Origin: Chloroherpetonaceae bacterium
GTDB lineage: Bacteria; Bacteroidota; Chlorobiia; Chlorobiales; Thermochlorobacteraceae
DNA length: 64,000 nucleotides
Assembly (NCBI GenBank): GCA_033763895.1
Contig: JANRJQ010000011.1
Coordinates: 111,963 to 175,962, forward strand
Direction of reading: 5' to 3'
Shown here one piece after another: positions 1-10,652 of this stretch. How positions within the stretch are numbered: position 1 is the stretch's first letter; the number at the start of each line of letters is the position of its first letter. Below the pieces are notes generated by a model that had not been told where the DNA came from, did no database searches, and saw only the letters and a program-made list of their open reading frames with translations. The position numbers and the translations under genes were made by a program.

Positions 1-521
1 CGTGCCTCTTGTTGTTGTTGATATTGTCCCCCGCTGCCTCCTTGCGCGCCGCTTGCAACAGCGGTCGTGAGAGGGCTGCCGGATTTACCGCTCATGATGT
101 TCTCAAGTTCCTCACGCACATTTTCATACATGATTCCGTGTGCTGAAAGAATTTGTGACGCCACATTTTCTTGATCCTTTAAAAGTGAAAGAAGTAAATG
201 CTCTGTACCGATGATATCAGATTTGCAAATCTTCGCTTCGATGTAAGTAATTTTTAATACTTTTTCGGCTTGTTTTGTCAATGGAACATTACCCAAAGTA
301 AGTGTTCCGCCTGTTGAGCGAACCGTATCCTCAATTGATCGTTTGAGTTTGTAAAGGTCGCAGCCTAAATTTTTCAGAATTCTTACAGCGATACCTTCCC
401 CCTCTCTAATAATCCCTAATAAAAGATGCTCGGTACCAATATACTCGTGACCAAGGCGCAAAGCTTCTTCACGGCTATATCGAATAACATCTTGAACCCT
501 ATTTGAAAAATTGCCTTCCAT
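1..521 (-). CDS. clpC: ATP-dependent Clp protease ATP-binding subunit ClpC (N-terminal part)
   Basis: AAA+ unfoldase that feeds substrates to the ClpP protease; only the first about 173 codons lie in the window and the gene runs off the left edge. The translation from the ATG at 521 begins MEGNFSNRVQDVI and holds two Clp-N repeats, each with a GTEHLLL core (IGTEHLLLGIIREGEG and IGTEHLLLSLLKD), followed by a Gly/Gln-rich linker near the window edge. The double N domain and the MEGNFSNRV start are typical of ClpC rather than ClpB or ClpA. The nucleotide-binding domains are not visible here. Identity is secure from the N domain alone. Confidence 0.93.
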   Translation of the reverse strand, partial: MEGNFSNRVQDVIRYSREEALRLGHEYIGTEHLLLGIIREGEGIAVRILKNLGCDLYKLKRSIEDTVRSTGGTLTLGNVPLTKQAEKVLKITYIEAKICKSDIIGTEHLLLSLLKDQENVASQILSAHGIMYENVREELENIMSGKSGSPLTTAVASGAQGGSGGQYQQQQEA

Positions 522-832
522 AAAGTGTTGTATGATTGCGGAAAACTTAAAATCTTTAATTATTACTCTGAACGCGGGTTAAAAAAAAGTGTTTGAAATA
601 ACATGATAGACTTCTTCAAGGGTGAATTCGATATTATCAATCGTTGAATTGCCTGAAAAGTAAGACTTCTAATAAAACGGTTCAGATTTTCTTAACGTTT
701 TATGAGTAAATACACGCCCAACAACTTATCGGTCAATTAATTCTTATAGACTTCATATCGGAATTACCAATAATATACGATAACCAAAAGAATAGGGATT
801 TCCAAAGGAGATTTTTTCAAAGTCAACGAAAA
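522..832. other. intergenic region upstream of clpC
   Basis: About 310 bases between the clpC start and the terminator of the next gene. It is AT-rich and has no open frame with coding character. It should hold the clpC promoter, but no box convincing enough to mark was seen. Confidence 0.5.
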
Positions 833-855
833 AAAGCCGCCCATAAGGCGGCTTT
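833..855 (-). terminator. Rho-independent terminator of the outer-membrane protein gene
   Basis: A 9-bp perfect stem (AAAGCCGCC with GGCGGCTTT) closes a 5-base loop and runs into a T-tract on the minus strand. It lies about 24 bases past the stop of the gene at 879-2339. Confidence 0.85.
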
Positions 856-878
856 ATCTCTGAGAAAACTGTATTGAC

Positions 879-2339
879 TTAGAATGTAAAGTTAAAAGTG
901 ACCCTCGGTTCTAAGCGACGAATCGGATCATATCGTATTATTGAGCTACCATCGCGTATCGGTTCAAAGGTCCAACTGTAAAACAGTGAAACAAGCAAAT
1001 ATGGCATTGGCATGTAACCAAGTTCCGCTGTGGCGAGGCTGCGGTCGTCTAGGGTAAAGATTTCGGTTTCAAATCCCAAATCTCTTTTATAATAATCGGC
1101 TCTCAACACCACATTCGGAATGGCTTGATCAAGTCTTGCGGCAAGGTGTAATTGGCCTCCTCGACCAGAATTATAGAGGCGTTGGTAGCTTCCTAATAAT
1201 CGAATTGTATTTAAGATTGAGCCGCCAAGATCGATATAAAATCCATCTCCCGGAGAAACAAGGGCGGCAATTTCATTCGCTCTAGTAACCCCAACGCTAT
1301 CGCCACTTGTGGCTCTAAAACGATCTTGTTCATAAAGCGCATCGAAATAGGCAAATTGAAATTGATTGCCAATCACACGGTGTTCAAATCGAGAACTGAG
1401 TACCAAGACATTAGCAATTGCATTTATCGATACATTAACGCCAATAGCAGCGCCGCTTCCATAATTGGCATATTTCACAAAGTCTGCATATAGATCTGAT
1501 GAAATCATTGGCAATCGAAGTAGGGGCAGGCCAAGGTCAACGCCATAGGCAATAAAGGAACCGTTGTCCGTTGCTGTAATGAAATTGAAGGGTGTTTGAC
1601 CGTTAATTTGAGATCGATTAGAAATACCATTGGTGATTAAATTGGTACGATTTCTGAAGTCTCCCGCAAAAGTTGCCCCAACTTCCAAGTCTTTGATAAT
1701 CGGAATTGATAATGATGTCAAAGGTCGATAAAATCCTCGGAATCCGACTAAGCCAAAAGTGCTCACATCATTAATAAAGGATTCGAATCCAAAGTTGCCT
1801 AAATCAAGGTCGAATTCAATTCCTATTCTTCTTGCATCATAACTTGCATTATTGCGATACATAAAAACGGTTGTTCCGTGCCCTAAGCGAGTGGCGTCTA
1901 ATTGTCCGACTCGAATATAAAGTGAATCTTGATCCTTTAGCCCATATCGAACATAGCGGATTATTCGCAAATAGCTTGAAATTCCATCTTCCCAATCCTC
2001 GGCACGCAAAGTTCCATCCGTTCCAAATCGAAGATTAAGGTCAAACCCAATCCCAATCTTTCCTAAGCCAATATCCGGCGACATGTTAAATGTATAGTAA
2101 ACCTTATCTCCAAAGGTGGTAATTCCAAGCCCTCCAACAAATGCTTGAGGATTTGAAACGGCGTTAAACACACCAAATGCATCATACGGAGTCATTGATG
2201 AAGTTACTCCTGCTTCGGGTGATGCAGATTGCCCGGGAGGGGGAAGGGTTTGAGAGTAAACACTTATGGCAAAGAAAAACAAGAGGTGTAGCGAGGTCAG
2301 TCGCTTAAATGATTTTTGATTCCGATAAAATTTTGACAT
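879..2339 (-). CDS. predicted outer-membrane beta-barrel protein, function unknown
   Basis: A 486-residue protein with a signal peptide (a hydrophobic stretch near residues 16-28 ending in VYSQ), then a Pro/Ser-rich linker and many alternating amphipathic strands. The last residues are VTFNFTF; a C-terminal Phe after an amphipathic strand is the usual barrel-insertion signal. Phrases such as YIRVGQLDATRLGHGT and the glycine-rich strands fit a large porin-like barrel of the Chlorobiota/Bacteroidota type. No enzymatic motif was found. It is a single gene with its own terminator. The substrate is unknown and the exact family was not recognised. Confidence 0.75.
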   Translation of the reverse strand: MSKFYRNQKSFKRLTSLHLLFFFAISVYSQTLPPPGQSASPEAGVTSSMTPYDAFGVFNAVSNPQAFVGGLGITTFGDKVYYTFNMSPDIGLGKIGIGFDLNLRFGTDGTLRAEDWEDGISSYLRIIRYVRYGLKDQDSLYIRVGQLDATRLGHGTTVFMYRNNASYDARRIGIEFDLDLGNFGFESFINDVSTFGLVGFRGFYRPLTSLSIPIIKDLEVGATFAGDFRNRTNLITNGISNRSQINGQTPFNFITATDNGSFIAYGVDLGLPLLRLPMISSDLYADFVKYANYGSGAAIGVNVSINAIANVLVLSSRFEHRVIGNQFQFAYFDALYEQDRFRATSGDSVGVTRANEIAALVSPGDGFYIDLGGSILNTIRLLGSYQRLYNSGRGGQLHLAARLDQAIPNVVLRADYYKRDLGFETEIFTLDDRSLATAELGYMPMPYLLVSLFYSWTFEPIRDGSSIIRYDPIRRLEPRVTFNFTF

Positions 2340-2459
2340 AACGATGGTTTAGTATTTAAATGAAATGCTGAGTGAATGATGTGATTCTGAAACTCTGAAA
2401 GTTACACGTTCAATGGTGTGCCACAAATTCATTTTTACGAGCGGGTGATACGATTCACA

Positions 2460-4046
2460 CTATTGGCCTCTTCCCGTAACAACCACATATACGGTGGCTA
2501 AGATAATTTTTACATCCATTTTTAGGCTCATATTTTCAAGGTAATAAAGGTCATACTTCATCCGTTCAAGCATTTCCTCGACGGTTTCGGCATAACCATA
2601 TTTTACCTGTCCCCAACTTGTTATTCCCGGTTTCACTCTGTGAAGCCGCCGATACTGAGGGGCAACCTTCGTGATTTGTTCTATGAAATGTGGTCGTTCA
2701 GGCCTTGGACCAACAAGCGACATATCTCCTTTTAATACATTCCAAAATTGAGGGAATTCGTCAATTCGGTACTTTCGCAGCTGTTTGCCAAGTGGTGTAA
2801 TTCGTGGGTCATCTTTTGTGGTCAATTTTGGCCCATCCTTCTCAGCATCGGCACGCATCGTTCGAAACTTATAGATATAAAATTCTTTTCCGTGAAGGCC
2901 AATTCGGATTTGTTTATAAAAAGTAGAAGCTTTTGTGTCGAATCGAACAAGGAGTGAAATAATCAACCAAATTGGACTTCCGCAAATCAAAACAAGTAAA
3001 GACACAAGGATATCCGAAAGTCTTTTTAGATTTTCAGAAAGTGGAGATAAAAGCGGTGGTGTTAAATCCAAAAGGGGTGTCCCGTAAATTTGGGTGGTTT
3101 TCACAACCCCTGCCACCACATCATACATATCGGGCAGAACTTTAATACCAAGATTTTTCCCTTCACATTTGCCGATAATTTTTACCAAGTCGTGATGGGA
3201 AGCAGTTTCGGCCGCGATTAAGACTTCTTTGATTCTTTCTTTTGAGACAAGAGAGTCAAGGTCGTCGATGGTTCCTAAGATGTTCAATTCGCCCTTTAGG
3301 GTTGAAAGCGAATCATTTAAGGGATGAATTTTTTGGGGTAAGGCTTGGGTCGGGATACGATTTTCGTCAGCTTGAAGTAAAACAGAATCTGAGGTTTCAT
3401 ATACAAAACCTCGAATGTCCACCCCTAAGGCAGGATGTCGAACAATATCGGCAGCGAGCTTCCTTGCCCGATTTCCGGTTCCGATAATTACACCGTAGCG
3501 CCTCCGTGACCCTTTCACCAATCTGCGGCGACGAATTGTTCGATCAACCACCCGTCCTATTGGGAGAAGTAAACAGAGAAGCGCCCAATAAATTAATGAT
3601 CCAATCCGTTGAGAATAAGGGCGAACGATGCCGGAGGGTTCTTCAATTAAGACATCATCAGCAAAGATGAGAATAAAAATGAAAATTGAACCAACTGTAA
3701 TCGCTTGAATGACAGTAACAATTTCTTCATATCGTGAGCCGAATTGCCAAGTGCGGTATAAACCAAATAGCCAAAATAATCCAAGCCAAAAAATGGTCAT
3801 CGCAATCATTGGGAGTGCATACATTGTAGCTTGTTCGCTGAAAGCAATGTGTGGAATTTGCTCGCGGAAAAACTTGTAGACTAAAAATGCGATGTTAATA
3901 AAAAGGACATCCAAAAGGAGAATTAAAAAACGCTCGTTGAGGATTTCTCGCTTATCTTGCTTTGTTTTTAACTCGAATTCTTCCTCAAAACCCTTTAACG
4001 GATGACTTGGGAGAGGCATTGGTGCCTTATTGAGTTGAACAGACAT
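2460..4046 (-). CDS. polyprenyl-phosphate sugar transferase (WcaJ/PglC-type initiating glycosyltransferase)
   Basis: A 528-residue membrane enzyme that should place the first sugar phosphate on undecaprenyl phosphate for exopolysaccharide or O-antigen synthesis. The N-terminal half has several membrane segments (around residues 45-155). The middle is a Rossmann-like CoA-binding-type domain with a GTGNRARKLA loop near residue 190. The C-terminal part is the bacterial sugar transferase domain with KFRTMRADAE, RKYRIDEFPQFWNVLKGDMS, LVGPRPERP and KPGITSWGQV. This is the full domain order of the long WcaJ class. No other polysaccharide gene sits beside it. The sugar is not predictable. Confidence 0.9.
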   Translation of the reverse strand: MSVQLNKAPMPLPSHPLKGFEEEFELKTKQDKREILNERFLILLLDVLFINIAFLVYKFFREQIPHIAFSEQATMYALPMIAMTIFWLGLFWLFGLYRTWQFGSRYEEIVTVIQAITVGSIFIFILIFADDVLIEEPSGIVRPYSQRIGSLIYWALLCLLLPIGRVVDRTIRRRRLVKGSRRRYGVIIGTGNRARKLAADIVRHPALGVDIRGFVYETSDSVLLQADENRIPTQALPQKIHPLNDSLSTLKGELNILGTIDDLDSLVSKERIKEVLIAAETASHHDLVKIIGKCEGKNLGIKVLPDMYDVVAGVVKTTQIYGTPLLDLTPPLLSPLSENLKRLSDILVSLLVLICGSPIWLIISLLVRFDTKASTFYKQIRIGLHGKEFYIYKFRTMRADAEKDGPKLTTKDDPRITPLGKQLRKYRIDEFPQFWNVLKGDMSLVGPRPERPHFIEQITKVAPQYRRLHRVKPGITSWGQVKYGYAETVEEMLERMKYDLYYLENMSLKMDVKIILATVYVVVTGRGQ

Positions 4047-4245
4047 ATCGGTTTAGCGAGAGTGATGAGCGTTTGCAGTGAAATTTCAATGTTTCTTTAT
4101 TCGGCAAAATACCACCTTTTTTCAATTCAATGGGTAGAAGGGTCGTAACCCTAATTGACGAAATCGAAAGGTTAATTTAAGATATAACGCAAGTATTTAT
4201 TAACATTTTCTAAAACGCGATTTGGCTAAATTAAACCCTAATTAA

Positions 4246-5934
<1,689 letters not shown>

Positions 5935-6013
5935 TAAAAAAATTATTCTTTTTGAACTTCTCTCGTTTAAGTCATTATGAATACGATGATTTAACGAATT
6001 CCAATAGACTGAA

Positions 6014-6532
6014 ATGATGGATCAGAAATCACAAGTGCAGCTAATCAAGTTACTTGAAGAGGAAAGCAAAATGACCGAAAGAGTGCTTTCAGTCTTAAAG
6101 GATACAGTGTTGCCCGTACAAATATCCAACAATACTCGGCCAATTGGTCAACTTGCTTGGCATATTGTTTATACAGTTGGCGAAATGCTTTCGAAAACTG
6201 GCTTGAAGGTTGAGGGCTATACGGAAACCCTCCCAAGTGAAATTCCGGTAGGGACAACGGTAAGTGAGCTTCTGACACTTTATAAACAATTTATCAACTC
6301 AGCGATTATCTCGTTGAAAGATTCTTTTCCCGATGAAAAGCTTTTTGAATCGATAAATTTGTACGGTGAAGATTGGACAAGGGCCTATGCGATTGAAGCG
6401 ATGGTAAGGCATGAGATTCATCATCGCGCTCAGTTGATTTTCTTACTTCGAGCAGTTGGATTTAAAGTGCCCGGTCTCTATGGGCCGGCGCAAGAAGAGT
6501 GGCAAGAAATGGGACTACCGATTCCTAAATGA
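6014..6532 (+). CDS. DinB family protein
   Basis: A 172-residue four-helix-bundle protein of the DinB/YfiT superfamily. The metal-binding histidines are recognisable: one in LAWHIVYTVGE (near residue 50) and the pair in RHEIHHRAQ in the C-terminal half. Members are metal-dependent hydrolases or thiol transferases, often of unknown substrate. It follows pgi by 79 bases and precedes a DUF1801 protein by 24 bases, so the two small genes may be cotranscribed. Two ATG codons stand in tandem at the start; either may be used. Confidence 0.8.
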   Translation: MMDQKSQVQLIKLLEEESKMTERVLSVLKDTVLPVQISNNTRPIGQLAWHIVYTVGEMLSKTGLKVEGYTETLPSEIPVGTTVSELLTLYKQFINSAIISLKDSFPDEKLFESINLYGEDWTRAYAIEAMVRHEIHHRAQLIFLLRAVGFKVPGLYGPAQEEWQEMGLPIPK

Positions 6533-6556
6533 TTTTAACGAAAATGACGAAGATTT

Positions 6557-7081
6557 ATGAATGAAATGATTGCGCGATTGACAAGTAAGCGAAAAAAAAA
6601 GGAACCTGCCCCTAAAAAAGGGGTCACGCGAAACTTAGCCTCACAAATGGGAAATGAGCCCTTGGAATTTAAACCGATTCAAGGTGCAAAAACTGTTGAA
6701 GATTACTTAATGGCTTTAGAGCCTTATCCTGAAATCAAAAAGACCGTTGAATCACTCATCGAACTTATTCGAAAGGCGGTTCCAGATGCCCAAGAAGGAA
6801 TTAAATTCAGAATACCGTTTTACTCCCATCACGGATTTTTGGTTTATATCAATCCGCAAAAAAACCGCATTGCCTTGGGGTTTTGTCAAGGTCAAAAATT
6901 GCAGCATCCAATGGTTATAGGAGAAGGGCGACTTTCGCGACACATTTTTTTCAACTTTGGTGAAAAGCCAAAAAGCGGGGTGTATGAGGCAATCATCCAA
7001 GCCGCATTAATTAACGAAGAAAATGCAAGAATAAAGGCGCTTTCAAAATCTACGCGGCGAAAAAACGCAGCCAAAGTTTGA
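6557..7081 (+). CDS. DUF1801 (YdhG-like) domain protein
   Basis: A 174-residue protein. After a basic, low-complexity N terminus (KRKKKEPAPKKG) it shows the YdhG/DUF1801 fold core: VEDYLMALEPYPEIKKTVESL, KFRIPFYSHHGFLVYI and the FGEKPKSGVYEAIIQAAL end. These are small cytoplasmic proteins of unknown biochemical role, frequently next to DinB-like genes as here. The basic N-terminal tail may bind nucleic acid, but that is only inference. Confidence 0.75.
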   Translation: MNEMIARLTSKRKKKEPAPKKGVTRNLASQMGNEPLEFKPIQGAKTVEDYLMALEPYPEIKKTVESLIELIRKAVPDAQEGIKFRIPFYSHHGFLVYINPQKNRIALGFCQGQKLQHPMVIGEGRLSRHIFFNFGEKPKSGVYEAIIQAALINEENARIKALSKSTRRKNAAKV

Positions 7082-7099
7082 ATGTTTGAAAGGAAATAA

Positions 7100-8284
7100 A
7101 TGGCAATTCCTGTTCTTTTTTTTCCTCAAGTTCTTGTTGGAGCTTCATTGCTCGTTTTTTTGGGAATCGTTTTTTACAATTTGGGTCATCTCAAATTTCT
7201 GAAAGCGAATCCAAATGAAAGTCAAATTTCCCCTTCATCTTTAACCACCTTTCCAAAAGTTTCCATATTAATCCCCGCCCGAAATGAAGAAGCCGTTATT
7301 GAAAATTGTATCCGTTCGCTCGCCACGCTTGACTATCCGAATTTCGAGATCATTGCCCTAAATGACCATTCTTCTGACAAAACCGGCGCGATTCTTGACT
7401 CTTTGAGCCGAGAAGTGAATAACCTCACGGTGATTAACGGACTAAGGCTTCCCGAAGGATGGATGGGAAAATGTTGGGCATGTCATCAATTATTCATAAA
7501 ATCCTCCGGCGAATTGCTACTTTTCACCGATGCCGATACCATTCATCACCCGCACTCTCTGAAACGTGCTGTCACGACTTTATTCGAAGAAAAGGCTGAT
7601 ATGCTTACGGCCATTCCTTTTCAAATCATGAATTCGTTTTGGGAAAAGCAAGGGGTTCCATTGATTCATTTGCTGATTATGGCATTCTTGCCTCTCGCTC
7701 AAATTTGGCGGTCAAAAAATGAAGCTTTTGCCTTTGCTTGTGGTCAGTACCTATTATTTACCCGAATAGCTTACGAAAGGTCCGGCGGTCATGAATCCGT
7801 GAAAAATGCGCTTGTTGAAGATGTTTGGCTTGTCAAACAAGTAAAACGAAGCGGCGGAAAGCCAATGGTATTTAATGGAATTGATGCGGTTTCATGCAGG
7901 ATGTATGACTCATTTGAGGGTGTTTGGAAAGGGTTTTCAAAAAATTTATTTGCCGGAGTCGGTTATAATACCTTAGGAATGATTGCTATACTTAGTCTTT
8001 TTGCAGTTATTTTTTTAAGCCCGATTGTTACACTCATTGCATTGAGCATTGCAAACCCCTTTCCAAGCCAACTGGAGTTCATCCCTCCCGTATTAAACAT
8101 CATAATTGCTTTATTAATAAGAACCTTGATTGCGTGGCGATTTCAACTTCCGGTTATCTCGCAAACAATTTATCCCATTTCAATTATGCTTTTTATTGGA
8201 ATAGGATTCAATTCAATCCGATGGATCAAATTTGGCAGCGGAGCAGAGTGGAAAGGTAGAACTTATAATTTTTCAAAAAATTGA
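7100..8284 (+). CDS. family 2 glycosyltransferase, candidate carotenoid glucosyltransferase (CruC-like)
   Basis: A 394-residue membrane-anchored glycosyltransferase. A hydrophobic N-terminal segment (residues 3-28) precedes a GT2 domain with SILIPARNEEAVIENCIRSL, LNDHSSDKT, FTDADTIHHP (the DxD site) and an acceptor-side VEDVWLVKQVK. Three more membrane segments fill the C terminus. The stretch LPEGWMGKCWACHQ is characteristic of the group that includes chlorobactene glucosyltransferase CruC, CrtQ of staphyloxanthin synthesis and HpnB. In this phototroph a carotenoid acceptor is the most attractive guess, but a hopanoid or lipid acceptor cannot be excluded. It starts 18 bases after the DUF1801 gene. 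Confidence 0.72.
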   Translation: MAIPVLFFPQVLVGASLLVFLGIVFYNLGHLKFLKANPNESQISPSSLTTFPKVSILIPARNEEAVIENCIRSLATLDYPNFEIIALNDHSSDKTGAILDSLSREVNNLTVINGLRLPEGWMGKCWACHQLFIKSSGELLLFTDADTIHHPHSLKRAVTTLFEEKADMLTAIPFQIMNSFWEKQGVPLIHLLIMAFLPLAQIWRSKNEAFAFACGQYLLFTRIAYERSGGHESVKNALVEDVWLVKQVKRSGGKPMVFNGIDAVSCRMYDSFEGVWKGFSKNLFAGVGYNTLGMIAILSLFAVIFLSPIVTLIALSIANPFPSQLEFIPPVLNIIIALLIRTLIAWRFQLPVISQTIYPISIMLFIGIGFNSIRWIKFGSGAEWKGRTYNFSKN

Positions 8285-8298
8285 ATTATCATTATCAC

Positions 8299-9030
8299 AT
8301 GAAAAATACTCGCGAAGCCCGTGCCCTTTATTTAAATCACATTTACTTTTTTTTCATGTGGTTTCTTTTCACAAGCGGGAAATGTTTCGCTCAATTTGAA
8401 GGTGAAATCATGATGTCTTTCAATACCGCCACTAACATCCCAAATGCATCGAAAGGCAATTTGAAATTGATTTTATCAAAGCAGGGGGTAAGAATCGAAA
8501 GCGAAATGAACGCTGAACTTCAAACAGGAGAAAAAAGAATCATTCGATCGGTTGTTCTTTCTGCAGCTTCAAACCCAAAAACACTTATTGTACTCGACGC
8601 CGACCAAAAACAATATTTCGAGTTGGATATGGGATCGATGGAAGAACAAATGGAAGCGATTACAGGAAATCAAGATCCTGAAGACATTGAAGCCAAAAAA
8701 CTTGGAAAGGAAAAAATTGGGAATTACGAGACTGAGCATCTTGAAATCACTAACAAAAATTCCGGACAGGTCACCGAAATGTGGATAGCACCAAAACTTA
8801 TGTCTTATGATACTTTTTTGAAAACGCAATTGGGGATCATAAGAGTACAAATGGGAGGTTTTGGAAAGGCAATTCAAAAATTAGGCATTGATGGCTTTCC
8901 GATTAAAATCAAGAATGCTGCCTTAACATTGGAAGTTACCGCGATAAAGAAAGGAAAAGTATCCAAAGAAAAGTTTTCTATTCCAAAAGGATACAAGCAA
9001 AGTGAAGCGAATCCTCCGGTTCAAAATTAA
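8299..9030 (+). CDS. DUF4412-type exported protein
   Basis: A 243-residue protein from the ATG at 8299; an upstream in-frame TTG at 8281 would overlap the preceding stop and is less likely. A signal peptide (YFFFMWFLFTSGKCFAQ) is followed by FEGEIMMSFNT, a typical opening of DUF4412 domains, and by alternating strands such as KKLGKEKIGNYETEHLEITN. The fold resembles outer-membrane lipoprotein sorting (LolA/LppX-like) proteins. A periplasmic or outer-membrane location is expected. It lies 14 bases after the glycosyltransferase and may be cotranscribed. Exact role unknown. Confidence 0.7.
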   Translation: MKNTREARALYLNHIYFFFMWFLFTSGKCFAQFEGEIMMSFNTATNIPNASKGNLKLILSKQGVRIESEMNAELQTGEKRIIRSVVLSAASNPKTLIVLDADQKQYFELDMGSMEEQMEAITGNQDPEDIEAKKLGKEKIGNYETEHLEITNKNSGQVTEMWIAPKLMSYDTFLKTQLGIIRVQMGGFGKAIQKLGIDGFPIKIKNAALTLEVTAIKKGKVSKEKFSIPKGYKQSEANPPVQN

Positions 9031-9167
9031 AGATGATATTTCAAGCCGCGTGAGGAGAGGCACTTTGGGTGACGGAAAGTTTGTTAGATAAACCCAAATG
9101 CGTATCTTGCAAGACGATTCACCTCATCATTTAGTTTTGAAGCAAACACAAGTAACAGAAAACCGTT

Positions 9168-10154
9168 ATGTCCGGGAACAAATACTATTTCTACTCTGAA
9201 GAAGAGTGTCGATATATTGAAGTTCGGCGAAATTATGCTTCGCTCTTTGGGAAAGCAGCCGTCGTATTGATTCTTTCTGCTGCTTTGGCCGGTGGATTTA
9301 TCAAATTTTATGGTGGAAAATATTTCGCTGATGCAAAACAAAAGCAGTTGGAGGCTGAAATCGTTCGCCTTACAGATCGTCTGAATATGGTTAGTCAAAG
9401 TTTGGCACAAATCAGTGAAACCGGAAATAAATTAAGAAACGCAGTTAATCTTCCACTACAATCGGTTGAGGAAATTGCTTTTGGTCGAGGCGGAAACCGG
9501 AGACATTGGCAAACCGAAAGCACCGAGCTTGCAATGCTGAATGAATCCTCAAATCAACTTGCTCAATTAGAGCTTCAAATCAAAGAGCAAACGGATAATA
9601 TCTCTGAAATTTTGGAAAAATATGAGCAGAATAAGCGGTTTTTTGCATGTCTTCCAGCGATTCGTCCGGTAGCAGGTGATAAAACCAGCGACTTCGGAAT
9701 GCGACTTCACCCCATTTACAGAATTATGAAATTTCATAGCGGGCAAGATTTTAGTGCACCACTTGGAACCGATGTTTATGCAACCGGCGATGGAATTGTA
9801 GAAACCTCGGGTTTTATGGATGGTTATGGTATGGTAGTGATCATTAACCACGGATTTGGTTATAAAACCGTCTATGCACATCTTTCAAAAACGCTTGTGA
9901 AGGAGGGCACTTCGGTTCAACGTGGCCTACGAATCGGGCTGTCGGGCAATAGCGGCATTTCAGAATCTCCTCATCTTCATTATGAGGTGATTAAAAACGG
10001 AAACAAAGTCAATCCCTCGCAATTCTTTTTCGATGATATGACTCCGGCTGCTTACAACACAGCCTTGAAAACCACGCTTTTGTCAGGAATTCCTGAAGAA
10101 AACGCCGATGTTCAGAATCCGACTCCTTTGGATGGAAGTAACATTGGTCACTAA
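9168..10154 (+). CDS. M23 family murein endopeptidase
   Basis: A 328-residue membrane-anchored peptidoglycan hydrolase. One transmembrane helix (about residues 29-46) leads to a coiled coil with long heptad-like stretches (KQKQLEAEIVRLTDRLNMV, then LAQLELQIKEQ) and a C-terminal LytM domain. The zinc ligands are visible in HSGQDFSAP (H and D) and in HLHYEV, with GYGMVVIINHGFG and YAHLSK between them. This is the canonical active set, so the enzyme should cut peptide crosslinks in murein. The coiled coil suggests recruitment or regulation similar to MepM or EnvC-type proteins. Confidence 0.92.
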   Translation: MSGNKYYFYSEEECRYIEVRRNYASLFGKAAVVLILSAALAGGFIKFYGGKYFADAKQKQLEAEIVRLTDRLNMVSQSLAQISETGNKLRNAVNLPLQSVEEIAFGRGGNRRHWQTESTELAMLNESSNQLAQLELQIKEQTDNISEILEKYEQNKRFFACLPAIRPVAGDKTSDFGMRLHPIYRIMKFHSGQDFSAPLGTDVYATGDGIVETSGFMDGYGMVVIINHGFGYKTVYAHLSKTLVKEGTSVQRGLRIGLSGNSGISESPHLHYEVIKNGNKVNPSQFFFDDMTPAAYNTALKTTLLSGIPEENADVQNPTPLDGSNIGH

Positions 10155-10389
10155 CCAAATGACCGCTCGAATTAAGTAAGCCCCCAGTTACTTTTATGAT
10201 AATTCATTCGAGAAAAGGAAACCCAAAAAATTTTTGTTTTTTACTTGTGAATTTGAACCCCAAGCACTACTTTCGCGTAAATTTTTGAAGTTTCCTTGAA
10301 ATCAATTTGTGGTCAAATTGGTTTTGTCACTTTTAGGAAGATTAAACTTCAAGTCATTTCTTTAAACCCAAGTGAATCTTTACGAGAAT

Positions 10390-10617
10390 ATGTATTGGAA
10401 TTTAGACTTAGCAAGATATTTGGTTGACGCACCTTGGCCGGCAACAAAAGATGAATTGATTGATTACGCCGAGCGCATTGGTGCTCCAAATGAAGTGATC
10501 AATAATCTTCAAGAACTTTCAAGCGAAGAGCCCTTTGAAAGTATTGAAGAAGTTTGGCCTGATTACCCGACAAATGAAGACTTCTATTATAACGACGACG
10601 ACTCGGACAATTACTAA
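10390..10617 (+). CDS. DUF2795 domain protein
   Basis: A 75-residue acidic protein beginning MYWNLDLARYLVDAPWPATKDELIDYAERIGAPNEV (residues summarised), the signature of the small DUF2795 family. A GTG six codons upstream (10372) is in frame, but the ATG at 10390 matches the conserved start MYWN. The C terminus is a run of Asp/Asn/Tyr. These proteins are abundant in Chlorobiota and of unknown function, possibly binding basic partners. It lies 35 bases before an Omp85 gene. Confidence 0.8.
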   Translation: MYWNLDLARYLVDAPWPATKDELIDYAERIGAPNEVINNLQELSSEEPFESIEEVWPDYPTNEDFYYNDDDSDNY

Positions 10618-10652
10618 TTGCTCTTTGGTTTCATTTTGACTTATTCATCTCG

